Below, one piece after another: positions 12,381 through 23,580 of a stretch of 64,000 bases of DNA; the stretch's first letter is position 1, and each line of letters begins with the position of its first letter. The stretch lies in contig NC_063274.1 of the NCBI RefSeq assembly GCF_910591885.1, positions 12,794,164-12,858,163 of the forward strand. Direction: 5' to 3'. The position numbers and the translations under genes are program-made. This stretch comes from Bombus terrestris. Lineage: Eukaryota; Arthropoda; Insecta; Hymenoptera; Apidae. The notes beneath the pieces were generated by a model. That model was not told where the DNA came from. It was given only the letters and a program-made list of their open reading frames with translations, and made no database searches.

Positions 12381-14657
12381 CTGAAGCTTGAGCGCAAGGA
12401 TTTATTTAAGCGTACATGTTTAACAACATTGATTAGATTTATTGTCCTTCTTTTATTTTATTTTAATCGATTCTTTATTCTTGCATTCACCATTGCCATT
12501 TTAATTTTTGGAAGGTAATTGGTTTACTTTAAACATTTGAACAATTCTAACGTTTAATTAAAATTTTGTATAAAAAGAGAATTGATTTTAACAGTTTATC
12601 GATTACCAGAGCGTATACTTTCACGAATTAATCGACGTAAATTTTCTAACGGTTCGAATCCAACGAACAGAGAATACGTTGATCGTACTTCTAGTACTTC
12701 GCTAAGGAAATCCGACGTAATCTCTGTTGAACTAGTTTAAACTAATCCGTAATATATGGTATTTAATGTAATTACCAATTGTGCCAGCCGTACCTCAAAT
12801 ATCATTAATTAATCTTACCGGTGCGTTTACATTCGCCATACGTTTGCTCGTGTCCCACTTAATGTAACTTACGTTAGAAATCGCGACATTTCCTACGGCA
12901 AGATTCTCTACAAGATTACGTTACCATCTCTTCATCGAGGCAACGTTGCTAACGGCGTTTCTTCGAAAGCAATGATTCGAACGAGATTTATTAGAAACAT
13001 TGTTTTAGGATTATTACTGCTAATTGTTATCAAAAATGCGGGCTCAGTTAATAAGAGAAATAGACATATAGAACCTTTCTTCGTCATACTTGTCATCTAG
13101 TGTCATCGACACTAAATGTAAGATACACAATCTGGTAATTTGTTCACTCGGCTTTAAATTTATTACTTCGTGAAATTATAACTTATTTAATTTAAATTAT
13201 AAATTTACTCGTACGTTCTTGTTCTTAAATTGTTATATGTTGAAACCCAAACATATAGCAATTAATCGAAAATTGATGGCAAGATATTCGAAGTGTCATT
13301 TTAGACATTAATACCGTCAACAACTTTTTTAACAGTATTAGTATTTCTTCATTGTTTCACGAACGTACTTTAAGATTAATAATCTTGATAAATAATAACT
13401 TCCCAGTGACATTAATAATATTAACATATCGTGTCATAAAACTACGTGTAATTGCAACGCATACTACATTAATCCATTGTCACAGGCCTGCACACCCTAC
13501 ATAAATAATATCCTTCAAGTGCACAAATCTGTCCGCATGGCAATCTTATTCTTACAATAAATTAATCCTTATCAATGCGAGTATTCGCGCGATCTCCCAT
13601 AATAAAACCGATACTACGCCTGTATATTTCTACTAGCTTTCTGCCTGAATAAAAGATAACCATCGGTAAATCGCACGGTGTAATGAATATTCCTCTGTGC
13701 ATTTATAACACCTTAGGAATTCCATATTAATACATTATAAATAAGCGAGAGACGGGACGAAGTATCGTAAGGGGGATGAAGTACGTAGGGGAATAATCTG
13801 CGTGATCGTATTTAAACTAGTGACTCGAGCACGCAATGCCACGTGTACCAGGATAATTTTCTTGCGTCTACGGAGCGCAGACTATCCGGATTACAGACCA
13901 ATTTCATATTAATTTCCGGCCGCGGACCAAGACGAGTACACGAGGCTTAGCGCCTGCCCTCGACTCGGTATTTGTTAATGTTATCGCGAAATTGTCTACA
14001 GTTCTGAGATCTGCACGGGTATCGATGTTGTTTTATTACGATATTGTATTCGGGAGCGATAATCCATTCTTTTTCATTAATCTTTCATCAAGTGATCCAT
14101 TTCTCTCTGTTTCTTTACGATATCTAATATATTGAGTAATTGCTAGAAATCTGAACACCGGATCATTTGCTATTATATAAAACTGCTCCCTCTCAGCTAG
14201 TTTGTTATCATATTCGAGTTACAGTTACTGATAATAACGTCAAAGAAAATCAAATGTGATCGATCATGGATAAATGAAATTCTATTTCATTATTATTATT
14301 ATTCATTATTCATTATTATTATTTCGATTGGGTATTTGTTATCAGATGTTGATCGTTCATCACGTCAGTAGTATGTAGTTGATTATTTGTCTATATCAAT
14401 TATATTTACAGTTTTCTGGCGATGGAGGGATTTGGTGAGAGTGAGACATCATTGATGAGTAATTGACAATGAGTTGTTAGTAGTAGAGTTGCCTAGAGTG
14501 ATCGAGTGTTTGAGATTATGGAGATGAAGTTTATGAAAGAATAATTTCCCAAGGTATATATTTGTTTTTATTGTAAGAATGGTTGTCTAGTTCATTTGAT
14601 GCGAGTAGAAGAAACGATGAGCTACAGGAAGATAGAATGTGGGTGTGTTAAAATATA
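12381..14657. other. AT-rich DNA, with weak promoter-like strings
   Basis: No frame above about 60 codons is present. A TATAAATA string lies near 13737 and TATATAAAA at 14174-14182. The latter is followed by a TCAG at 14193-14196, but the spacing (about 21 bases to the A) is shorter than usual. A GGTTCGAATCC string near 12653 looks like a tRNA B box, but the flanking bases do not pair as a T stem. An ATT-rich microsatellite lies at 14288-14324. Confidence 0.4.
14288..14324 (+). repeat. (ATT)n microsatellite
   Basis: ATT repeats interrupted by two ATTC units, upstream of the mariner insertion. Confidence 0.8.
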
Positions 14658-14659
14658 TA

Positions 14660-14688
14660 TCAGGTCTGTAAATATGAAATCGGAATTT
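14660..14688 (+). repeat. mariner 5' terminal inverted repeat
   Basis: This 29 bp repeat pairs with 15522-15550 with few mismatches (T/C at position 1, C/A at position 7, T/C near position 21). The TA at 14658-14659 just outside is the target duplication. Confidence 0.92.
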
Positions 14689-14832
14689 GCCTATAGATGG
14701 CCCTAGCTGATAATGCAGTTATCACTAAACTGCGTAATTGATGCCAAAAGTCTTTGTTGACATCTCACAAACATTTTCGACTCAGAACAATACAAGTTTC
14801 ATACAACAGCATAGTTTGTAATAGCGTTGAAC

Positions 14833-15474
14833 ATGTCGAATTTTATGCCTGGAAAGTACGATTTGCGGACAGCATTGATTTTCTGTTACCATTTGAAGAA
14901 AACTGCTGCAGAATCGTATCGAATGCTTGTCGAAGTTTACGGTGAGCATGCTCTTGGTAAATCACAGTGCTTTGAGTGGTTTAAAAAATTCAGAAGTGGC
15001 AATTTTGACGTGAGGAACGAAGAACGTAGAACGTGGAACGTGATCTATTATGAGCTGTTAAAACCTGGCGAAACCGTTAATACTGAGCGCTACCGACAAC
15101 AAATGATCGATTTGAATCAAGCTTTGCGTGAAAAATGACCAGAATATCAAAAAAGGCAACACAAAGTAATTTTGCTTCATGATAATGCACCATCACATAC
15201 AGCAAAACCGGTCAAGGAAACGATTGAAGCGTTCAGTTGGGAAATACTTTCGCACGCGGCTTACTCACCAGACTTGGCTCCGTCCGATTACCATTTATTT
15301 GCATCGATAGGACACGCACTTTCTGACCAGCACTTCACTTCTTACGAAAATGTACGAAAATGCCTCGATGACTGGTTTGCCTCAAAAGAGCGACAGTTTT
15401 TTTGGCGTGGCATCCACCAATTGCCAGACAGGTGGGAAAAATGTATAGCTAGCGATGGGCAATACTTCGAATAA
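14833..15474 (+). pseudogene. mariner transposase, internally deleted with one premature stop
   Basis: ATG at 14833 begins MSNFMPGKYDLRTALIFCYH, the N-terminal helix-turn-helix region of mauritiana-subfamily mariner transposases. Homology runs to about residue 67. The sequence then jumps, still in frame, to the segment reading VIYYELLKPGETVN near 15040. Roughly 130 residues are lost compared with the usual ~345, including the linker and the TGDEKW-type block that holds the first catalytic Asp. A TGA at 15136-15138 stands where relatives have Arg, consistent with a CGA to TGA change. Past it, the same frame runs to TAA at 15472-15474. It contains LHDNAPSH (second Asp, codon 15181) and YSPDLAPSDYHLF (third Asp, codon 15286). 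Exactly 34 residues separate the two Asp, the mariner DD34D signature. Confidence 0.93.
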
Positions 15475-15521
15475 AATATTTTTAATCATTTTCATACAAT
15501 AAACGTGTATTTTCTATACAA

Positions 15522-15550
15522 AAATTCCGGTTTCATATTTACATACCTGG
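15522..15550 (-). repeat. mariner 3' terminal inverted repeat
   Basis: Reverse complement of the 5' end with few mismatches. It lies 47 bases beyond the transposase stop and is followed by TA at 15551-15552. Confidence 0.92.
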
Positions 15551-15552
15551 TA

Positions 15553-18479
15553 TATTCACACATCTTTATGTATAATAGAAAGATACGTTAAGGTGTGTTA
15601 AGTCTGTGAGAATTAACTGCTGAATCATGATCACTGACATATCTTGCATTATTCTGTGTTTAGCTGTGTTGTACTTTAATTTTGGAATTACTTTCAATAT
15701 TTTCAACTACAATTTTATTTCCATATGAAAATTGCTTTACAATCTTTTCATCGTACCAGACGTAATCTAATAAAACTTCTATCACAATAATTCTTTGGCT
15801 TAAAAATAGAAACAGACGTATGTACTATGACAAAGTCACCTTTGACAGATATTTTTTAGTATAACCGATATTGCCTTGTACCGAAAGAAATGTACAATAA
15901 TATTGTCTTACCATACGTATCGATATCCGAAAATGGATCACAACTCAGACAGCGATTTACATTCCTTGAAAATTCATTGTGAAACCGCTTTTCCATTTGT
16001 AGGAGAGAATTCTATGGGACAGAGAGGAAGAATAGATCGTTCGGTCAAATTCTGGCGGAACTTTGATGATGATGCATCAGAGGTTCAACGAGACAAAATC
16101 AATTCGCATGGCAGCATGCTTCTTCATTTCTTGAATTTCGTGCCTCACGTCGCGTCGTGCGGTTACCTTCGAATTCTATACGTTCTCGTGGATATTTCAC
16201 CTGGCACGTTCGAAAGGGCATCGAACCGTTTCGTCGTAAATTTCTTTCGAAATTTGTACGATCGCCCTGAAATATCGGAGCTAGCGCATACTTTATTAGA
16301 TTTGGAAAATTTTCCCCGGTGATTTTATATAAAGTATTTATAGACAGGATCTCCTCCTTCCATGATTTGAAATTACATCTTTTTCGATTTATGGAGCGTC
16401 ATCGAGAATTCTATGAATTATTAATATTTGTACTTTTCATTCGATTGATTCGTTCCAAAGATTGTTTAATAGGTAAATCAAATGGGTTTCGGCTTGAACG
16501 TTTGAAAATATATATGAAAATCGATTAGAAAATACTTAGACGAATTAAATAATATAATTGAACAATCAATACTTTGGGACAAGCGAACTGTTATATTATT
16601 ACTGTGAGGTTAAATTACGAATTTTTAATAGCATTCCGACAATCGAAATTGACAGACGTCGAGTGGAAAATAGTGAAGGAAGCATGTAAAATTTCCATGA
16701 ACTGAGGCACATGTGTTGAAATAATATTATTCGTCAGAATATTTGTGATTAAATATCTGAAAATGCAAGCAATGAAGATAAGGTAAATGTCTCCGCGATT
16801 TTCATTATTATATCAAGAAATTCGATACCTCGACTCGATAAGGAAGTACAAATTTATCTTTTATTATTGAATATACGAAATCTATATGACAATATCGTCT
16901 GCTACGTGTCTAATCCACTGGGAAAGCACCGTGTCGTCATTTAATCCTCGCGATCCCACTCATAATCAGAAACCAAACATAGATGTACAAAAGAAAGATC
17001 ATATCTATTGACTTGTGAGAGATAAATAATGAAGATAGAATATCATGCCAAATTAATATATCCAGGGTTATACAAATTTGAATATCTCTATCGAATGTTA
17101 AACTGTGAATATTTGATTTTCTCTATTGGAAATTACTATAAAGTACTATACATATATACACATATCAAATTTACGAGTTACTAATTTCAAATAAATGAAA
17201 TATTCTATGTTATACATATATTCTTAAATATATTTTTTAGTTTTGAATATTTGTAATTTATCCTTTTTTTTTCTTGATATATATCATTAATTTTCTTGTA
17301 TTGAATCTACATATTTATTTGTTTAGGAATTGAAAATAGAACATGTATACTATACTGAATTAGACCATAATAGAGCGTGAAATTGAATTTATCGAATGAA
17401 ATGAATTTATTTCTATAGCAAATTTCCAGAGCACTCTAAATCGTGAAAAGAGTAGATACGACTTTAAATTTACTTTCTGACCGGGTAATGTTTGTGTTAT
17501 CGACCTTTTGCAACGTGATGAATGCAAACGAAAGACCTAAATGACGGCGAAAAATAACACCTCCCAGGAACAACGTAATTTCAGATGTAGACAGATGTTC
17601 GTTATTCCATTCTCTTCTTCCTCAGGTGAACGGCTCGTGTTATTTCTGGTGCCTGCTTGAAATCGAACAAAATGATTACTTTGCCCGATACCTTTTTCCA
17701 TTCGCGATTCCTCCAATATTTCACACGTTAGCTGCGAATTCTAATTAAATATTATCACTTGTGCAAAATATATTTCAAATGTATTTATCAATATAATTTT
17801 TGTTGAAATTACAATCTTTCCTTAAAAAGTGAAAAATACTATAAAAAGAACATGTTAATATAACATTCTTGTATTTAAGTTAAGTAAATCAGGTAACTTC
17901 ATCGTTCATTCTACAGACATACATCGCGACTTAAAAAATTATTACATCAAGTTCCTCCTTTGTTTCATTCAAATATCTCAGAAAGATATTCCGTAGATAC
18001 AAGCACAAGTTTTAAGTAGTTCTTGTCTAAGAACCAGCTCAACATGCATTCTTAAAACCGGATAAAAAGTAGAGATTATTTTAAGTAATTCCACTTCCTC
18101 TGTTCTTCCAGAGGAAGAATAAAAGCCGTGCATTTAAGTGATCATAAAATAGTAGACAAATTTTTGCTGAACTTTCAATATCTGTAGGTTAAGTCCCACA
18201 TTTTTACTATAATAATGCTAACAGCTATAATAATAAATTTCAGTAAAAAATATCCTATATTTAATTAGAGTATTAATTTAGAATATTAATAAAATCTTTG
18301 TTTACAAAAGATATTACTTTCCAAGAACTAAATTACTTATTACATGTAAACGTCAATATCTAAATACTATAGTATTAAATAAAATATAAAAATTACGATA
18401 TTTAACATAAATTAATACCAAATATTATAATCAAGTATTTCAAAAACAAACATCGAACATTAAATAAAGTTTATTTGCA
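15553..18479. other. AT-rich DNA, no gene supported
   Basis: The longest frame is 148 codons (15876-16322, plus). Its GC content rises between 16020 and 16270, but no domain, signal peptide or good splice boundary is evident. I keep it only as a weak hypothetical. The remainder is AT-rich with frequent stops, and no RNA gene was seen. Confidence 0.4.
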
Positions 18480-19143
18480 TCCAAATACATCTGTCTGAAT
18501 CTCCTTGCACGCGGAGATCAACGTGCTCGAAGAAGCATATACCGATTCAAATCACACAGCGTGGTGGCGCGAATCGAGCCGAGTGTTTATCAGGTCGGAA
18601 ATCACACGGGAAGGAAGATGATTTATCGTCGTCCAAGATACATTCACCGATACGTCGTAGCAACCGAGACGGATGACGTTTCGCGAGACTGACGATGATT
18701 TAAATATCTTTGTGGCATTGGAGGGGAGTCGGGAATCTACCCCTAAAATGAACGTGCCTGCTTCGTTTCTTCTTTTTCGTTCCATCGCATCATGAAAGAA
18801 TAAGATTTCCCCGCTCATGACCGCCCTGTCAGTCAACTGCCGCCTCTTCCAACCCTCTTGCTCGTTTAAAGGGATATTATCTGCGGGACACGCCGCTCCC
18901 AATACCGCATTGTGACGATGAATCATTGAAACCTTCATTCTCGTGTACCGTATCCGAGGGCTCGTTTAAAAAATTCAGAGGGCTACGGTGACGTTAATTA
19001 AGGCGCGACCGAATCAGGGTTCTTCGAGCGAACCGAGAAGCTGCGTTCCACGCAGCCGAAATTCAAGCTATTGTGACGCCACGGGCGGTGGTAAAAAATT
19101 GTCCGACATTAATCAGTCGTATGTAAGTGCAGAAAAGTGTATT
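18480..19143. other. GC island, candidate regulatory or exon DNA
   Basis: A minus frame (18552-18938, 128 codons) spans much of the island. It has no recognisable motif, and the plus strand is also partly open. An island with sharp edges in AT-rich DNA is typical of either exons or conserved non-coding elements. I cannot decide from sequence alone. Confidence 0.25.
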
Positions 19144-19200
19144 ACTGTTCAAAAGTACCCGGAACATGGTTACTTTTGAGAAGATGTATTTTAATTGCCG
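19144..19200 (+). repeat. Dispersed repeat, copy B (possible Tc1-like end)
   Basis: Similar to 2436-2495 over about 56 bases, with the shared finish ATGTATTTTAATTGC. A CCGGATACTT string at about 19741-19750, read in reverse complement (AAGTATCCGG), resembles this copy's AAGTACCCGG core. A ~620 bp relic with inverted ends at 19144-19757 is therefore possible. The interior shows no transposase fragment. Confidence 0.3.
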
Positions 19201-20759
19201 AAAGGGGACAACCTAATTACATGAGAGGATTTTACTTTATCCTTTATAGTCGTCACAGCTACACTAATAGTATTTGAACATTTCCAAATCGTTGGAGATA
19301 CAAAAAATATTCTTGAGATGAAATTCTAGTAATCTGATTTTGCCTTCTGATCTTTCCTCATCAAAGAATCATGTACAATTAATAAAAATTGATAAAAACG
19401 TTAGTGAATATTATCTGATATAAGTAAAAGGATAATAATTGAAGATGAATGGAAATTGATCCTACGTAGACATTTGAGTCAAGTGATTTTAAATGTGCCT
19501 CCTTAATGTCGGGATCTTGAAACGTTTGAAATACATATTTACGTAGCCACTTTCTGAAGACTTAAAAATTTAATAGAAAAAGTTTTTAAGCGATTTTTAA
19601 ACGATAAATGTACGTAGTAACATATACAATGAATAATAAATATATTATTACTGTGCCTTTAACATGTAATTTAAATTGATTAATTATTGATTCACCATTG
19701 CTCAAATTGGAATGTTAGTGCTACGGATTGAACAGAGTGTCCGGATACTTACAAATATAAAGTCTACATGAATACTTTCTGAGTATTTTTGAATCTAGGT
19801 GATTGCAGGAATCTGGGACGACTAGATTAAGTGGGTTTTGTAATTTCGTTTCGTGCGGATTGAAGGATGGGAGTGGTTTCCACCGTGGATTTTGTTTCTT
19901 TTATTTACCCGCTGCGCTTCGCTGTTTGTTTGCAGGATTTTATTTCGTGCTATTGATACTCTTGGGAGGTAGGTATTTATGAAATACGGAAAAGTAGGTT
20001 GGAAAACAGCGATATCGATTCGTTGTACCCGATTGTGCGAATTGTTCGGATTAAAAATCTCTCCGTTTCGTCGGATTTCTGATGTTTTTTTTAATAGGAG
20101 CATCAATGCATTAATATCGAGTTATTATTTATTCGTTACGAAGGATTTAATAAATGAAAACCACAAGGGAAAACTTCGTAAATTACATCTTCTTTTTTCA
20201 GGAGTAATTTTTAATTTCAATACGGTACCTGTATTAACAAACCAGCTCACTTATTTCATTTTTGCGATTAAACGGATCTATCCGTATCACCTACAAAATT
20301 TAACTATTTACGGAACTTCATACATTTATAAATAAAGCTTAAGTTTCTAGATCTAACAGGTTGCCCCACTTTCGAAACATGTCATACTGAGGTATTCGCT
20401 TTTAAAGCGATAGCAATGTATTTGTGGTGCATCTAATTGTGTTTGAGTACAGAATAATCGATTGATATAAAAGTTATTTGAAAATAATCTTCTACATCTT
20501 TCCTACCATTCAAATGTATTACGATCGATTATGATGTCCTTATTAACTTTAAAATTCTATATTCTTCGCTTATCTCCGTGCTGTTCTTTCTTATTCCTAT
20601 TTTCCAACAATCTCATATTAAAGGATCAAAGATAATAATAAGTTTGAATCAGTTTCATGCGAATGTTACTAATATAGTTAGTTTCAATTCGAACCACTAC
20701 TATTCTTAATCGACAATGTCGAACATCGCACGAAAATTGTAAAGGAGGTTAGATAACCC
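19201..20759. other. AT-rich DNA, no gene seen
   Basis: Frames at 19822-20106 (minus) and 19979-20335 (plus) overlap in antiparallel and carry no recognisable motif. Nothing else was seen. Confidence 0.45.
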
Positions 20760-21250
20760 CTAAAAATGTAGAACAAACCACAAAAAGCATTGTATGTCAC
20801 GTCTATTCTGTACCTCGCCTGTGACGTTGTTAAGAACATCGATACCAGCAATCGATCCGAGGGAAGGCGAGAGTTGATTTTTAGCGTGGCACAGGGGCGT
20901 CAAGAGTTTTTCTCCATTAACGTGGCAGCCGACCCTTTTGATTCCCAAGGGGACCAGTGCCGTGCAAAGGTCACTCATATGCAGCACGCTCATAGATCAT
21001 GGTTAGTCGGACCCCTGGTTGCCTGGTGGTTAGCCATAAGACTTTACCTTAGCATCCTCAATTATCCACGGGACGGTTCGTTTCCCCAAGGAGCTCCAGC
21101 ATTGTCGGTTCCCCGCAGAACTTTCCCTTATAATTAAATCATTAATTAGACACTGACTTTTCTCTGTTTTTCAACGGGAACGCGATCGGCTGCCTCGTCG
21201 ATGATCATTAGTCTGATTAGTGCCGTGAAACATTAATCGACCAAGCTTCC
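20760..21250. other. GC island, candidate conserved non-coding element
   Basis: A plus frame (20790-21137) and a minus frame (20760-20993) are both open, so coding cannot be assigned. The minus frame ends near a GAG|GTACAG donor-like site at about 20814. TAATTAAATCATTAATTA-type homeodomain-like sites lie just past the island, near 21130-21150. It may be an enhancer or an exon. Confidence 0.2.
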
Positions 21251-21482
21251 TTGCTTTTTCATCTTCGTAAATTTATGGAATGAAGAAGCATTAAGAATAT
21301 TTAAGGTATTTCAGTCGTACTATATCGTTTGAGGGTGATTAAGTTCTTTGTATTAATCTATGATCTATAATCTAGGAGATATGAAGAGAAAGATGCGAAG
21401 AGCGTTGAAATATCAAAGATTGTTTAGCGGTACTTTTTCGCCGTATTGAAAAAGGGAGATCGACATATTTTCGTTAAAGATA

Positions 21483-21695
21483 TTAGGTTGTACGAAAAAT
21501 TCCTTTCGTTTCATAAGGTGATAATAGATAAACAACAATTTCTGTTTTATATTATTTTATTGAATTAGGTATGATCCATTTCGTTCTATTTCTATTGTTA
21601 TGTTCGTGTATAATTCAATAAACTAATATAAAACAAAAAACATTGTGCGTCTATTATTTCCTTATAAAATGAAAGAAACTTTCCGGACAACCTAA
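21483..21695 (-). mobile_element. Palindromic mariner-like MITE, copy 1 (inverted)
   Basis: This 213 bp non-coding element has outer ends TTAGGTTGT and GGACAACCTAA, with TA at 21481-21482 and 21696-21697. Compared with the copies at 35692 and 48735 it lies in the opposite orientation: its GTATGATCCATTT core reads on the plus strand, whereas theirs reads in reverse complement. It carries no ORF. The left end has changes (TACGAAAAATTCC), so this copy seems a little more diverged. Confidence 0.9.
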
Positions 21696-21697
21696 TA

Positions 21698-22579
21698 TAT
21701 GAATGAGAAGATTGAATAATATATTATAGCATACGAGAATCTAACAATAAGAAGATATTCGTTTAGTGTGTTAGTTTTAGTGTATTATTTTTGTAGTCTA
21801 ACAATACTCCTGCTAACATTTAATATTTTCACGAGGATAGAATAAAATGAAAAGAGTACGATCAAATGGAAGAGAAAATATTTTAAATATACGCAATTGT
21901 GAATCGAAATTCACATATAATTATAATCAATACGTGATTAAGAGGGCTAGATAGAATTATTGAAATTTAAACTTCTGATCTTCTACATTTGCAACACGTT
22001 AAATAATAAAAATGCGCAGAAACATTTAAGGGGCGTGACATTTTATCTCGTTTATTAAACGCCGATTCATTTGTCGCTTTTTACGCAACCAATTTGTGCT
22101 TCCATGCTGCGTATCGACAGTTCCTTTGAACGCAGAATGTTTTATTTTCATCTCGTTCGTTTTCACGTGCCGTTTTGATAATGTCATGTATGATTTTGTT
22201 TCGACGAGAGGCATTTACGTTAAGCGATTTCACTGGCATTCGCGTCGCGAAAAACGGTTTTTAATCGAAAACATTCTTATGACTCTTTTACATATCAAAA
22301 AATAGAAAAGATAGAAAATAACTTATTACGAAATAATTATGAATTGTTATCAGATATTTTACAAATTGATAATTCTAAAATTAATTTCACAACTGCATGT
22401 TTATTTTCATTTTAAATACACGTTTTTGCACTCGTGCTTTTCGATATCAATATCAAATATATATCTGAATAGTACAATCCAAATTTTTATCTACTTTCAA
22501 ATACTGTGCACAACTTTCAGGGTTTCAAATTTTCCCTCCATCCTCAACTGAATTCCTACAATAACGTTAATACGCTGTC
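21698..22579. other. AT-rich DNA, no gene seen
   Basis: A modest GC patch at 22020-22280 is open on both strands for about 60-70 codons without a motif. The remainder is AT-rich. Confidence 0.45.
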
Positions 22580-23580
22580 TAAAACTTGTTCGATGGTGTT
22601 TCTTTGTTTCCGCACGGTATTTGTAGCGCAGCGAGGACAATTCGATTAATTCATCCCGAACTAACTATTCCTCAATTTTCCTCGCCGCCTGTACGTACGT
22701 ACATTCGTATACGTGGTTGGCAATTAAGCGTCAACGATACGGTTTCCGATTGTATTAACTTCGAAATTGGGTCACAGCGTTCGTTATCAAAAGGATTATC
22801 AGTTAATTTATATTGCACTGTAACCGCGGGCGTAATTCCGGGAATCTCTCTTCCATCTCCTTTGTCTCAGCTTGTGTAATTTGTGCATCGTTTCATGCGT
22901 TTCATCTGCTCCATTTCTTTCTTCCTGTTCTTCCCTTTTCGTTTCTAGCCGTGTTACCATGTTCTCCCTCTTTCTTTGTTGCACGCGTATCCGTGATATG
23001 AAACGCTGACTTATGAAAAAGAAAAAACAAAAGGAAGAAGAAGAAAAGAAAAAAGAAGAAAAAAACACGATCGAATAGTCGCATACATATACATCTGGAA
23101 GGGATTAATTTGTGAAAGATACCACCGAGCTCTAAATCGAATGGGCGCGACCGAATCTGTTCCTACCTCGTTTCACTTCTCTGTTTCTTTTCTCTGTGTT
23201 CCCATCTCTGTCCCGCTTCACCCAGATAGCTCTTTTTCCCTTCGCCGTGGCAAAGGCAAACGCGTATGCATCTGGGTTATCCAGCTGCAGGCGAAAAACG
23301 CATTCATCGATGGGATTTATTTTTCCGGCGGCTATACAGCCGCCTCCATATCCCAGGAACGTGCCATGTTTTGCTGGCAAATAATGACCATCGTCGATGA
23401 AAACGCGGATCCCGCGTGCTCGTAACTTTCGCGATCGACGGCTTCTGCTTTCGAGACGCGGAGAGAAAACTACTCGCTCGATCATCAAGCTCGCGAGTAA
23501 TCGCCACAGGATCCGCACGATTCTTCCTTTGGTCCCATATAATTTACGATACACGTTCTATATCTATAACTTGCAGAATA
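22580..23580. other. Mixed island with purine tract, multiple open frames
   Basis: Many overlapping frames occur on both strands at 22586-23590, the longest being 140 codons on the minus strand (23132-23554). A purine tract at 23015-23068 (GAAAAAGAAAA, GAAGAAGAAG) produces a Phe/Ser-rich antisense frame. Simultaneous openness in several frames argues for composition. No domain was recognised. Confidence 0.3.
23015..23068 (+). repeat. A/G low-complexity tract
   Basis: A run of A and G with almost no pyrimidines on the plus strand, built from irregular GAA and GAAAA units. Confidence 0.75.

Larger units (their letters stand above)
14660..15550 (+). mobile_element. mariner element (mauritiana-type), internally deleted
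   Basis: The element is 891 bp, against about 1.3 kb for intact mariners. It is bounded by 29 bp terminal inverted repeats at 14660-14688 and 15522-15550. The outer bases read YCAGGTMTGTAAATATGAAA, and the two ends differ at only a few positions. A TA dinucleotide flanks each end (14658-14659 and 15551-15552), which is the target duplication expected of Tc1/mariner insertion. Inside is a transposase frame with the mariner helix-turn-helix N-terminus and the C-terminal half of the DDD catalytic domain. The middle, with the first catalytic Asp, is missing. The copy cannot make a working transposase, but its intact ends could still be moved by one supplied elsewhere. Confidence 0.95.

Noticed and set aside
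12600..12680. tRNA B-box-like GGTTCGAATCC
   Set aside because: Flanking bases do not pair as a T stem and no acceptor, D or anticodon arms could be built.
13735..13745. TATAAATA string
   Set aside because: No initiator at a suitable distance and no ORF or exon downstream; expected by chance in AT-rich DNA.
15876..16322. 148-codon plus ORF downstream of the mariner
   Set aside because: No recognisable domain or transposon relationship; its length is within what a 64 kb window can give by chance.
19203..19216. GGACAACCTAA, matching the MITE end
   Set aside because: Only about 11 bases match, with no continuation into the MITE arm; a similar short match occurs near 52806.
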